In this document: piece after piece, positions 1-7,940 of the stretch
How positions within the stretch are numbered: the stretch's first letter is position 1
Layout: each line of letters starts with the position of its first letter
Origin: JALYXI01 sp963716685
Lineage (GTDB): Bacteria > Acidobacteriota > Terriglobia > Bryobacterales > Bryobacteraceae
Length of the DNA: 64,000 nt
Assembly (NCBI GenBank): GCA_963716685.1
Contig: CAVQTR010000003.1
Location: 496,001-560,000, forward strand
Direction of reading: 5' to 3'
Notes under the pieces: model-generated
Databases searched by the model: none
What the model was told of the DNA's origin: nothing
What the model saw: the letters and a program-made list of their open reading frames with translations, nothing else
Position numbers and translations under genes: made by a program

Positions 1-288
1 GAAGCGGCGGCGAACATTGGTGCCGGCGACGTTGACCAGGATATCAATGTCGGCGAGTTCACCGGCGGATTGAATGGAAGCGGTATCCGAGAAGTCGAGG
101 GAAAGGGCTTCGGCGGAGTGTCCCTGAGCCTTCAGCGCGTTCGCGTGTTCCTGGAGTTTGTCGTGGGACCGCGCAGCGAGGATGGTGTGGGCTCCGGCTT
201 CCGCCATCGCCCTGGCGATGGATAATCCGATGCCCCGGCTTGCGCCAGCCACGAGCGCCCGCTTACCGGAGAGTGAAAAGATGGACAC
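1..288 (-). CDS. SDR-family oxidoreductase, 3' part cut off by window edge
   Basis: Reading the minus strand from a GTG at 288 gives 96 in-frame codons without a stop to base 1. The N-terminus has the short-chain dehydrogenase nucleotide-binding glycine motif GASRGIG (about residues 15-21) and, near the edge, DILVNVAG, the family's D-I-L-V-N-N-A-G strand with Val in place of the second Asn. The catalytic Ser-Tyr-Lys part lies outside the window, so the substrate cannot be guessed. It is divergent from the dehydrogenase at 309 with only 20 bp between starts, so the two probably share a promoter region. The start is GTG because no ATG lies between it and the glycine motif. Confidence 0.8.
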   Translation of the reverse strand, partial: MSIFSLSGKRALVAGASRGIGLSIARAMAEAGAHTILAARSHDKLQEHANALKAQGHSAEALSLDFSDTASIQSAGELADIDILVNVAGTNVRRRF

Positions 289-308
289 GCTCTATAGTAA
301 GAACTGCA

Positions 309-1355
309 ATGGATAACTTCAAGATAGCGGTGATCGCGGGCGATGGCGTGGGGCAGGAAGTGATCCCGCTGGGGAAGCGCATACTCGACCGCGTTGGCAG
401 CTTCGTCTATACGGACTACGACTGGGGTTCGGAAATGTACTTCCGTACAGGCCGCATGGCGCCGGAGAACTTTCTGGAACTGCTGCGTCCCGCGGATGCG
501 ATCTTTCTAGGCGCGGTGGGGCACCCGGAAATACCGGATCATGTGACGCTAAACGGGCTGCTGCTGCCGATCCGGCGCAAGTTCGACCAGTATGCGAATG
601 TACGTCCGGCGGTGCTGTATGAGGGCGTGCAATCTCCGCTGGCGCTGCGCCGGGGCGAGAAGATCGACATGGTGGTCGTACGCGAGAACACGGAAGGCGA
701 GTACGCGCAGGTGGGCGGCTTTGTGTACCACGAGCAGCCCGATGAAGTGGCAATTCAGACGGCGGTATTCACGCGGCGCGGGTGTGAGCGGATCATCCGC
801 TATGCGTTTGAGCTGGCGCGAAAGCGGGACCGGAAGAAGCGCGTGGCGTCGATTACGAAATCCAATGCGCAGGGCTTCGGCATGGTGTTGTGGGACCGCG
901 CGTTTCAGATTGTAGCGTCGGAATATCCCGATATCTCAACGGAATCGCTGCTGGTGGATGCGGCGGCTATGAATTTCATTCGACGGCCGGAGAGCTTCGA
1001 CGTTGTGGTGGCGTCCAATTTGTTTGGCGATATTCTGAGCGACATCTCGGCGATTCTGGTGGGCAGCATGGGGCTGGCGCCCAGTGCGAATCTGGACCCG
1101 AGCCGGCGTTTTCCTTCGATGTTCGAACCGGTGCATGGATCGGCTCCGGATATCGCGGGGAAGGGAATTGTGAATCCGCTGGCTACGTTCTTCAGCGCGG
1201 CGCAGATGCTGGAGCATCTGGGCTTGCCGGACTCGGCGGATCGGGTGAACGGCGCAATTGGGCGCGTGCTGGCGGAGGGGAAAGCGTTGCCGCCCGATCT
1301 GGGCGGCAAGGCCACCACGACGGAAGTAACTGAAGCGGTGTTGAGCTACTTGTGA
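309..1355 (+). CDS. Tartrate/D-malate dehydrogenase-like protein (isocitrate/isopropylmalate dehydrogenase family)
   Basis: A 348-residue soluble NAD-dependent beta-decarboxylating dehydrogenase. It opens with GDGVGQEV (residues 11-18), carries the substrate loop with RENTEGEY (about 125-132), the catalytic lysine region TKSNA (about 183-187) and the metal-binding NLFGDILSD (about 237-245); the adenosine-binding stretch FEPVHGSAPDIAGKG is also present. The loop around residues 69-99 (LGAVGHP..PDH and RKFDQYANVRP) resembles TtuC/DmlA (tartrate or D-malate dehydrogenase) more than LeuB or Icd, and no leuC/leuD is nearby. ATG at 309 gives the family-typical N-terminus; upstream in-frame codons add a non-homologous extension. 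Exact substrate is inferred. Confidence 0.85.
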   Translation: MDNFKIAVIAGDGVGQEVIPLGKRILDRVGSFVYTDYDWGSEMYFRTGRMAPENFLELLRPADAIFLGAVGHPEIPDHVTLNGLLLPIRRKFDQYANVRPAVLYEGVQSPLALRRGEKIDMVVVRENTEGEYAQVGGFVYHEQPDEVAIQTAVFTRRGCERIIRYAFELARKRDRKKRVASITKSNAQGFGMVLWDRAFQIVASEYPDISTESLLVDAAAMNFIRRPESFDVVVASNLFGDILSDISAILVGSMGLAPSANLDPSRRFPSMFEPVHGSAPDIAGKGIVNPLATFFSAAQMLEHLGLPDSADRVNGAIGRVLAEGKALPPDLGGKATTTEVTEAVLSYL

Positions 1356-1368
1356 GGGCTTTCGGTCG

Positions 1369-2094
1369 CTAGCTCAGCGGAAGGCGGGGTGGCCCGCCGT
1401 AATACCCGTTCCGATCCATGGCGGTCTTGAGCGCGGAGATGGAAGCGGGATCGGAGATGCGTGATTGCCAGTCGACGCCGGCGTCTTCCTCGCGGGTGCG
1501 GAACGCTTCCCAGACGAGTACGGCGGCGTAGGGATCGGCGCTGGCGGAGGCGAGGATCGCGCCATTGGCGCCGGCGTGCAGCGATTCCCACAGATGCTCG
1601 GCAGAGCCGGTAAGCCGCTGTTTGCCTTCGATGGCGCGGGGAACGCCGGTATCGAGGATGGCGATGACATTGGGATGCGCGGGCAGTTCCGGCGCGTCGC
1701 GAAGAATGACGGGGAGAGGCGACTGATCGGCAACGGCGCGGCAGTAGAGATTGACCGCGGCGGGGCCGTACATGCGCGGCATGCGGCAGAGCGCGGCGTG
1801 ATAGCCGAGTTCCTGCGCGCGCTTTGCCAGCGTGGCCGATTCGCGGACGCCTTCCGCGGAAACATCGGCTATCAGGGTTCGGCCGGGAGCGGCGGACTGG
1901 GCCACCAGCGCCCATAGATCGGCCTTTTCCACGGCCATGAGGAGCGGACCTTCTCCGGTCAGGGTGGCTACGGCGTATCCGGCCAGCGCCGTCTTGTTCC
2001 ATTTCTCCACGTTGTGCTGTACCTTGGCTTTGTAGATGTCGCCCTTGTAGTCGAACGGCGTGGCAATGGCCGCGAAGATTCCCTGAAGTTTCAT
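1369..2094 (-). CDS. Degenerate dihydrodipicolinate synthase (DapA)-family protein, probable pseudoenzyme
   Basis: A 241-residue TIM-barrel protein of the DapA/N-acetylneuraminate lyase family. The N-terminus (ATPFDYKGD) and TLTGE at about 44-48 match the conserved core. The catalytic positions do not: where the family has a Tyr in Y-N-V-P, this protein reads LRDAP (131-135), with Arg; where the Schiff-base Lys of I-K-E is expected it reads ILDTG (146-150), with Leu. About 13 residues between these two sites are also missing and the protein is some 50 residues shorter than usual. It therefore cannot use the normal aldolase mechanism. Start ATG at 2094, 10 bp from divergent prmA. A binding or structural role, or decay, are both possible. 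Confidence 0.75.
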   Translation of the reverse strand: MKLQGIFAAIATPFDYKGDIYKAKVQHNVEKWNKTALAGYAVATLTGEGPLLMAVEKADLWALVAQSAAPGRTLIADVSAEGVRESATLAKRAQELGYHAALCRMPRMYGPAAVNLYCRAVADQSPLPVILRDAPELPAHPNVIAILDTGVPRAIEGKQRLTGSAEHLWESLHAGANGAILASASADPYAAVLVWEAFRTREEDAGVDWQSRISDPASISALKTAMDRNGYYGGPPRLPLS

Positions 2095-2103
2095 CGATTC
2101 CCT

Positions 2104-2859
2104 ATGTTCTCTCTCGATCTCGAATGCATGCAAGACAACAGAGAGATGCTGATTGCGGAACTGTGGGAGCAGGGATCGAGCGGAATCATCGAGCTGGACA
2201 ACGGACAGGTGCGCGCGTTTTTCGACGACGACGGCGAAGCGGGAAGGCTGACGGCGCAGTTCGGCGGAACGGCGGCAGCGGCGGATGAACGGGACTGGGT
2301 GGCGCTGGCCCAAGACCGACTGCAGCCGATAGAAGTGGGCGAGCGGTTCTTTTTAGTGCCTTACTGGCGCGAGGACCCCACACCGGCGGGGCGCTTTCGC
2401 ATCGAAGTGAATAACGGCCTGGCGTTTGGAACGGGCGCGCATGAGACCACGCGGCTCTGCATCGGGCTGCTGGAGGAACATGTCAAGCCGGGCGCGGTGG
2501 TGGTGGACATTGGAACGGGTTCCGGCATTCTGGCGCAAGCGGCGCGGCTGCTGGGGGCGGCGCGCGTGATTGCCTGCGACGTGGACAGCACGGCGATTGA
2601 CGTGGCGCGGGTGACGGGAATTCCGATGTTTGTGGGATCCGCCCCGGCGGTGGCGTCGGGAGTGGCGGATGTGGTGGTGGCGAATATTAGTCCGGAAGCG
2701 CTGACGGAGATGGCGGGAGAATGGACGCGGATGCTGAAAGCCGGTGGAGTGGCGATTCTCAGTGGGATTGAACTGGCGGACCGTATTCCCGTGGATGCTG
2801 CCGACGAGCGAATCGATGGGCAGTGGAAGGCGCTGGTGATGAAGAGGGGGCAGGAATGA
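2104..2859 (+). CDS. prmA: Ribosomal protein L11 methyltransferase-like protein
   Basis: A 251-residue class I SAM-dependent methyltransferase. The PrmA signature is clear: FGTGAHETTRLC at about 108-119, followed by SAM-binding motif I VDIGTGSGIL (134-143), an acidic residue after motif II (ACDVD, about 157-161) and VVANIS (191-196) where PrmA has V-V-A-N-I. Known members trimethylate ribosomal protein L11. It is about 40 residues shorter than E. coli PrmA, the shortening being in the middle of the N-terminal L11-binding part and after motif I, so substrate is less certain than family. Its stop overlaps the start of the downstream hexosaminidase (ATGA), suggesting translational coupling. Confidence 0.8.
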   Translation: MFSLDLECMQDNREMLIAELWEQGSSGIIELDNGQVRAFFDDDGEAGRLTAQFGGTAAAADERDWVALAQDRLQPIEVGERFFLVPYWREDPTPAGRFRIEVNNGLAFGTGAHETTRLCIGLLEEHVKPGAVVVDIGTGSGILAQAARLLGAARVIACDVDSTAIDVARVTGIPMFVGSAPAVASGVADVVVANISPEALTEMAGEWTRMLKAGGVAILSGIELADRIPVDAADERIDGQWKALVMKRGQE

Positions 2860-4766
2860 TTGCGCTGTATGGATTGTTTGTGGCGGCGTTGATGCCGGTT
2901 CCGGCGAAGATGACGAGTGGTTCCGGGGAGCTGCCGATTGCGCAGAACTTCAGCATTTCGGTGACGGGTGCATGCGATGGGCGTGTGAAACGGGGAGCGT
3001 CGCGGCTTGTTTCGCAGATTTCGCAGCAGACGGGCATGCCGATCGCGCCCGACGCCGCGCGGCCGGCGCTGACGGTAACGTGCACGGAAGCAGGGAAGCC
3101 GGTGCAATCCGTGGACGAAGACGAGAGCTACCGGCTGGCGGTGTCGGCGGATGGGGCGAAGCTGACGGCGCCGAACTCGCTGGGCGCGCTGCGCGGGTTT
3201 GCCACGTTTCTCCAGTTGATCGCGCCGGGCAAATCCGGCTTCGCCGTGGCGGCCACCACCATTGACGATCAGCCGCGGTTTCCGTGGCGTGGTCTGCATC
3301 TGGATGTCTCGCGCCACTGGATGCCGATGGAGGTGGTGCTGCGCGAACTGGACGGAATGTGGGCCGTCAAACTGAACGTGTTTCACTGGCATCTGTCCGA
3401 CAATCAGGGCTTCCGGGTGGAGAGCAGGCGCTATCCGAAACTGCAGCAACTGGGATCGGACGGTTTGTACTACACGCAGGACCAGGTGCGTGCGGTGATT
3501 GCGTATGCGCGGGACCGCGGGATCCGGGTGCTCCCGGAGTTCGATATCCCGGGACACACCACGGCGCTGCTGGCGGCTTATCCCGAACTGGGTTCGTCGC
3601 GCGGACCGTTTCAGATTGGCCGCACATGGGGGATTTTCGATCCGGTGCTCGACCCTACGCGGGACAGCGTGTATGAGTTCCTCGACGGACTGATTGGGGA
3701 GATGGCAGGGCTGTTTCCGGACGCGTATTTCCATATTGGCGGCGACGAAGTGAACGGCCGGGAATGGAACACCAACCCCGAAATCAAGGCGTTCAAGGGC
3801 GCGCATCATTTCACCAACAACGACCAGCTGCAGGCGTACTTCAACAAGCGTATTCAGCCGCTGGTGACGAAGGCGGGCAAGAAGATGATGGGCTGGGATG
3901 AGATCTTGCAGCCCGATCTGCCGAAGGACATTGTGATCCATTCCTGGCGCGGCGCGAAGTCGCTAAAGACGGCGATCGGAATGGGGTTTCAGGGTTTGGA
4001 TTCGTCGGGTTACTATCTCGACCATATGCAGACCGCGGGTGAGCATTATTCGGTGGAGATTCCGCCGGGAATACTAGGCGGCGAAGTGTGCATGTGGACG
4101 GAATATGTGGACGCGGAAAATTTGGATTCGCGTATCTGGCCGAGGACGGCTGCCATCGCGGAGCACTTCTGGTCGCCGCGCGAGGTAAAAGATGTGTCGG
4201 CGATGTACGCGCGTCTGGGGCAGGTGGATCGCGAACTGGACTGGCTGGGACTGCAGCAGAACCGGAATTACGCGCGGATGCTGGAGCGGCTGGCGGGAGG
4301 CGGTCCGGTGGCGCCGGTAAAGGCGCTGGCGGATATCGTGAGCCCGGTGCCGCTGGGCGGACGGGCGCGGGCCGGGAAGTACACGCAGCAGACTCCGCTC
4401 AATCGTTTGGTGGATACGGCGCGGCCCGATCCGGCTGCGGCGCGGGAGTTTGCGGCGGAAGTGGATGCGCGGAACGATGAAGCGCTGCGGATTCGGTTCG
4501 CGTTGTGGAAAGACAACGCGCAGAAGCTGGATCCGATGATCGCGCAGTCGCGGCTCCTGAGCGAGGTGGCGCCGCTCTCGCGCGATCTGACGGCTCTGGG
4601 GACCATCGGGCTGACCGCGCTGGACTACCTGTCGAAGGGCCAAAAAGCGCCTGCCGGATGGATTGGCGAGACCGAGAAGAATCTGGCCGAGATGAAAAAG
4701 CCGCGCGCGGAGGTGCGCTTCGCGGTAATCGATTCGATGCTGAAGCTGGTGAACGCCGCGAAGTAG
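2856..4766 (+). CDS. Beta-N-acetylhexosaminidase, glycoside hydrolase family 20
   Basis: A 636-residue exported enzyme that would release terminal N-acetylhexosamines (chitin or glycan fragments). Residues 1-17 form a hydrophobic leader. A GH20b-type alpha/beta domain precedes the barrel, which starts near WRGLHLDVSRHW. Substrate-site HWHLSDNQG is at about 177-185 and the catalytic Asp-Glu pair is in HIGGDEV (Asp297-Glu298), the GH20 substrate-assisted catalysis pair. Later aromatic residues of the barrel (HSWRGAK, GGEVCMWTEYVD) are conserved too. The roughly 200-residue C-terminus has no obvious catalytic motif. The start ATG overlaps the prmA stop by 4 bp; 2823 would be an upstream alternative but runs inside prmA. 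Confidence 0.92.
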   Translation: MIALYGLFVAALMPVPAKMTSGSGELPIAQNFSISVTGACDGRVKRGASRLVSQISQQTGMPIAPDAARPALTVTCTEAGKPVQSVDEDESYRLAVSADGAKLTAPNSLGALRGFATFLQLIAPGKSGFAVAATTIDDQPRFPWRGLHLDVSRHWMPMEVVLRELDGMWAVKLNVFHWHLSDNQGFRVESRRYPKLQQLGSDGLYYTQDQVRAVIAYARDRGIRVLPEFDIPGHTTALLAAYPELGSSRGPFQIGRTWGIFDPVLDPTRDSVYEFLDGLIGEMAGLFPDAYFHIGGDEVNGREWNTNPEIKAFKGAHHFTNNDQLQAYFNKRIQPLVTKAGKKMMGWDEILQPDLPKDIVIHSWRGAKSLKTAIGMGFQGLDSSGYYLDHMQTAGEHYSVEIPPGILGGEVCMWTEYVDAENLDSRIWPRTAAIAEHFWSPREVKDVSAMYARLGQVDRELDWLGLQQNRNYARMLERLAGGGPVAPVKALADIVSPVPLGGRARAGKYTQQTPLNRLVDTARPDPAAAREFAAEVDARNDEALRIRFALWKDNAQKLDPMIAQSRLLSEVAPLSRDLTALGTIGLTALDYLSKGQKAPAGWIGETEKNLAEMKKPRAEVRFAVIDSMLKLVNAAK

Positions 4767-4777
4767 CGGGCGCGTCG

Positions 4778-6616
4778 CTAAATTTTTGTTCCTTTGAGCG
4801 CTCCGCGCACGGCGGTGTTCATCATGTTCTCGGCGAGCGTCGTGGTGGCCGCGTTCAACTCTTCGATTTTCGCGCGAATCAGGCGATGGTCGTCGGAATG
4901 GTAAGCGAGTAACAGCTGGTTGGTGGCCGCGGAAATCGTTTCGCGATCTTCGTCCGGCAGATCCGTCCAGGCATCGCTGCGTTTGGCTTTGTCGGTGGCG
5001 GCCATGATGGCGTCCGCCTCCACGCGCGCCTCGGCTACCTGGCGGGCGTGCAAATCGGCCTCGGCGTTGGCGAAGGAAGCTTCGATCATGGCTTCCACTT
5101 CTTCGTCGGTCAGGCCGTAAGTGGGCTTCACTTCCACGGAGGTTTCGCGCCCGGTACGAGCGTCGCGCGCGGTCACATTCAGGATGCCGTTGGCGTCGAT
5201 CAGAAAGCGCACTTCGATGCGGGCCAGGCCGGCCGGCAGCGGGTCCAGCCCTTTCAGATCGAAGCGTGCCAGCGGACGGCAATCCTGGACCAGTTCGCGC
5301 TCGCCCTGCAGCACATGGATCAGAACATTCGTCTGACCGTCGACAGAGGTGGTGAAATGCTCACTCGCGCTGGCCGGAATGGTGGAATTGCGCGGGATGA
5401 TTTTGGAGACCACACCGCCCATGGTTTCGATCCCGAGTGAAAGCGGCGTCACATCCAGGAGCAGCTGATCTTCCACGTCGCCCGAGAGAATGCCGGCCTG
5501 AACGGCTGCGCCGAGGGCCACCACTTCATCTGGGTTCAGGCCGGTGTGGGGCTTGGCGCGAAACAGGACCTCGACGGCGTTGCGCACCATGGGAATGCGG
5601 GTTGAGCCGCCCACCAGGACGACTTCGTCGATCTGCTCGACCGTGACGCCCGCGTCTTTCACGCAGCTCCGGCACGGCGTGAGAGTGCGGTCGACGATAT
5701 CAGCGATTAGCTTTTCGAAAAGTTCGCGGGTGATTTCGCGCTGGTAGGAACGTCCATGCCAGGCAAAGCTCAGCTTTACGGCAGGAGCGAAACTCAGTTC
5801 TTCCTTGGCACGGATTACATCGCGGCGAAGCGTTTGGACGGCTTCCGCGCTGGCCGATATGTCTTCGCCCCATTCCGACTGAATGTCCTCGAGCGCGATG
5901 CTCATCAGGCGGTTGTCAATGTCGTCGCCGCCGAGGTAAGTATCACCGTGGGTGGCCAGCACCTCGAAGATGCCGTTATGCAGCTTCAGAATGGAGATGT
6001 CGAACGTGCCGCCGCCAAAATCGTAAACAGCGACAATCCCTTCATTGCGCTTATCGAGACCGTATGCGAGCGCCGCGGCGGTGGGTTCATTGACCAGACG
6101 CAGCACGTCCAGTCCGGCGATGCGGCCGGCGTCTTTGGTGGCTTGGCGCTGCGCGTCATTGAAGTAAGCGGGGACGGTGATGACGGCTTTGGTGACGGGC
6201 ACACCGAGATCGGCTTCGGCGTTTTTGCGCAGCTGGCGCAGCACCATGGCGGAGATTTCGGGCGGTGTAAAGGTGCGGTTACCGAGCCCGATGCGGATCA
6301 CCGATTCACTTCCCTCCGCGATATGAAAGGGAAAAAATTTGCGCTCTTCTTCGATATCGGCAATGCCTTTGCCCATCAGGCGCTTTACGGAATAGACCGA
6401 GCACTCGGGATGCTCAATCAGGAGCTGCCTGGCGGCGTTGCCCACCGTAATCTCACCGCTGGCGGCCAGAGACACGACGCTGGGGACCAGCTTGTCGCCA
6501 TCCTCGCCCACGATCACCCGGGGGGCGCCTGCTTCCATTACTGCGACGAGGCTATTGGTGGTGCCGAGATCGATACCGACGATCCGGTCGGTGTCGCCGA
6601 AATCAATTTGCAGCAT
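4778..6616 (-). CDS. hscA: Fe-S cluster assembly Hsp70 chaperone HscA
   Basis: A 612-residue Hsp70. GIDLGTTNS (about 14-22) is the phosphate-1 motif; NEPTAAALAYG and VYDFGGGTFDIS follow, then VLVGGSTRIPMV in the nucleotide-binding domain, and LLLDVTPLSLGIE at the linker to the substrate-binding domain. It is the last gene of the isc operon and overlaps the end of hscB by 14 bp, which together with length points to HscA rather than DnaK. HscA uses ATP to drive transfer of clusters from IscU, recognising the LPPVK motif; that motif is present in the IscU encoded here. The C-terminal disordered tail typical of DnaK is absent. Cytoplasmic. Confidence 0.95.
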   Translation of the reverse strand: MLQIDFGDTDRIVGIDLGTTNSLVAVMEAGAPRVIVGEDGDKLVPSVVSLAASGEITVGNAARQLLIEHPECSVYSVKRLMGKGIADIEEERKFFPFHIAEGSESVIRIGLGNRTFTPPEISAMVLRQLRKNAEADLGVPVTKAVITVPAYFNDAQRQATKDAGRIAGLDVLRLVNEPTAAALAYGLDKRNEGIVAVYDFGGGTFDISILKLHNGIFEVLATHGDTYLGGDDIDNRLMSIALEDIQSEWGEDISASAEAVQTLRRDVIRAKEELSFAPAVKLSFAWHGRSYQREITRELFEKLIADIVDRTLTPCRSCVKDAGVTVEQIDEVVLVGGSTRIPMVRNAVEVLFRAKPHTGLNPDEVVALGAAVQAGILSGDVEDQLLLDVTPLSLGIETMGGVVSKIIPRNSTIPASASEHFTTSVDGQTNVLIHVLQGERELVQDCRPLARFDLKGLDPLPAGLARIEVRFLIDANGILNVTARDARTGRETSVEVKPTYGLTDEEVEAMIEASFANAEADLHARQVAEARVEADAIMAATDKAKRSDAWTDLPDEDRETISAATNQLLLAYHSDDHRLIRAKIEELNAATTTLAENMMNTAVRGALKGTKI

Positions 6617-7154
6617 TCAGGGTCTTTTCCACTTCGCTAATCAGATTGCGGATGTAGTTGCGGCGGTTCAGGATGGCACGAATTTCCGGCAGTGCCTGAT
6701 CGCCTTCCGTGAACTTCCGTTCGAGTTCCGCGTCGATCCCGGCCCGCATGTCCAGGAATTTCGTCCGCGCTTCTTCCAGCTGCGGACGGGCGTCCTCATC
6801 GCCGGAACGGAGCTCCTCGAGCGCCATGTTCAACTCGAAGACTTCTTCGAGCAACTCAGGCGGCACTTTGCCGGACTTCTGTTCCGCGGCATCCATTCCC
6901 GCGGCAGTCAGAGCATACTCGGCGCGGCGGACGGGGTCCTTCAGTGTCCGGTAAGCGTCGTTGAGCAGCGCAGTGTTATCGAGCGCCTGCTGCTTTTCGG
7001 CTTCGCTGCGGCGCGCAAAAAGATCAGGATGCCACTTCCGGCTGAGCTGGTAATAACGCTTTTCCAAGTCGGCGGCGTCGATGCTCAGGCTGTGTGGAAG
7101 GCCGAAGAACTCGAAGTAATCGGGACTACCCGGCAAAGGAGGAACCGCAGCCAC
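6603..7154 (-). CDS. hscB: Fe-S assembly co-chaperone HscB (J-domain protein)
   Basis: A 183-residue protein with an N-terminal J domain: YFEFFGLP at about 13-20 and the HPD tripeptide at 42-44 that stimulates Hsp70 ATPase. The C-terminal half (about 95-180) is an acidic helical region like the HscB bundle that binds IscU. Members deliver IscU to HscA. The gene overlaps iscA by 29 bp upstream and hscA by 14 bp downstream, so the three are probably translationally coupled. The four-Cys zinc finger present in some HscB proteins is absent here. The ATG at 7154 gives the typical distance to the J domain. Confidence 0.93.
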   Translation of the reverse strand: MAAVPPLPGSPDYFEFFGLPHSLSIDAADLEKRYYQLSRKWHPDLFARRSEAEKQQALDNTALLNDAYRTLKDPVRRAEYALTAAGMDAAEQKSGKVPPELLEEVFELNMALEELRSGDEDARPQLEEARTKFLDMRAGIDAELERKFTEGDQALPEIRAILNRRNYIRNLISEVEKTLNAAN

Positions 7155-7488
7155 AGTTTTTGGTGGCGTGGGGGTTGTCGAAGGCGAAGCCGGACTGCAT
7201 CAGACTTTCCTTGTAATCGAGCGTCAGGCCGGAAAGGTAGAGATAGCTCTTGGGGTCGACGATGACGCGAACGCCATCGAACTCGAAGACCTTGTCGGTG
7301 GGACGCGTTTTGGTTTCGAACTTAAACTGATAGCTCAGACCCGAACAGCCGCCGCCGAGAATGCCCAGACGCAGATATCCCTCGACTCCCTGCTTTTCGA
7401 ATGTCTGGCGAATTTTCTGAATGGCCTTGGGCGTGACGGTGATGCCCGCCGCGCCCGCAACCTGACTTTCCGGCCGAACCTCGGTCAT
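7126..7488 (-). CDS. iscA: A-type Fe-S carrier protein IscA
   Basis: A 120-residue A-type carrier. The three ligand cysteines are Cys48 (in GGGCSGLSY) and Cys112/Cys114 (in NCGCGSSF), giving the family's C-X(63)-C-X-C arrangement. The N-terminus ITVTPKAIQKIRQ and the central core also match. These proteins accept clusters from IscU and pass them on to apo-proteins. It lies 6 bp after the iscU stop and overlaps hscB. ErpA or SufA paralogues have the same motif; the name iscA rests on its place within the isc operon. Confidence 0.94.
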   Translation of the reverse strand: MTEVRPESQVAGAAGITVTPKAIQKIRQTFEKQGVEGYLRLGILGGGCSGLSYQFKFETKTRPTDKVFEFDGVRVIVDPKSYLYLSGLTLDYKESLMQSGFAFDNPHATKNCGCGSSFAG

Positions 7489-7494
7489 GACAGT

Positions 7495-7917
7495 TTAAGC
7501 GTGAACCTTCTCAGCAAGGTCTGCCGGCTTGCGCGAGGCCTGCTTGGTTTTGTAATCGGAAATGGCGGCCTTAATGGCGTCCTCTGCCAGTACGGAGCAG
7601 TGAATTTTCACCGGTGGCAGGCTCAGTTCATTCACAATTTCCGTGTTTTTGATGCTGAGCGCTTCATCAACGGTCTTGCCTTTCAGCCATTCCGTGGCCA
7701 GCGACGAGCTGGCGATTGCGCTGCCGCAGCCAAATGTCTTGAATTTCGCGTCTTCAATGATGCTGGTCTGCTCGTTTACCTTGAGCTGCAGCTTCATCAC
7801 GTCTCCGCATTCGGGTGCGCCAACCATTCCGGTACCAACGTTGGGATCGTTCTTGTCGAGCGAGCCCACGTTCCGCGGGTTGTTGTAGTGGTCCAGAACT
7901 TTATCGGAATATGCCAT
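7495..7917 (-). CDS. iscU: Fe-S cluster scaffold protein IscU
   Basis: A 140-residue scaffold on which clusters are built with sulfur from IscS. Cluster ligands Cys37 (in APECGDV), Cys64 (in TFGCGSA) and Cys107 (in KIHCSVL) are all present, as is Asp39. LPPVK at about 100-104 is the HscA recognition motif, so the client site for the chaperone encoded downstream is retained. The C-terminus is about ten residues longer than in E. coli. Start ATG at 7917, 23 bp after the iscS stop. Confidence 0.96.
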   Translation of the reverse strand: MAYSDKVLDHYNNPRNVGSLDKNDPNVGTGMVGAPECGDVMKLQLKVNEQTSIIEDAKFKTFGCGSAIASSSLATEWLKGKTVDEALSIKNTEIVNELSLPPVKIHCSVLAEDAIKAAISDYKTKQASRKPADLAEKVHA

Positions 7918-7940
7918 GTTGTTCTCCCTATCAGTCTAAA

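Noticed and set aside
240..308. Upstream in-frame extension of the tartrate dehydrogenase-like gene
   Set aside because: It overlaps the divergent SDR gene, and the family starts at the ATG 309.
1369..2313. Longer start for the DapA-like gene at 2313
   Set aside because: The extra 73 residues are antisense to prmA and have no family match; ATG 2094 starts exactly at the family N-terminus.
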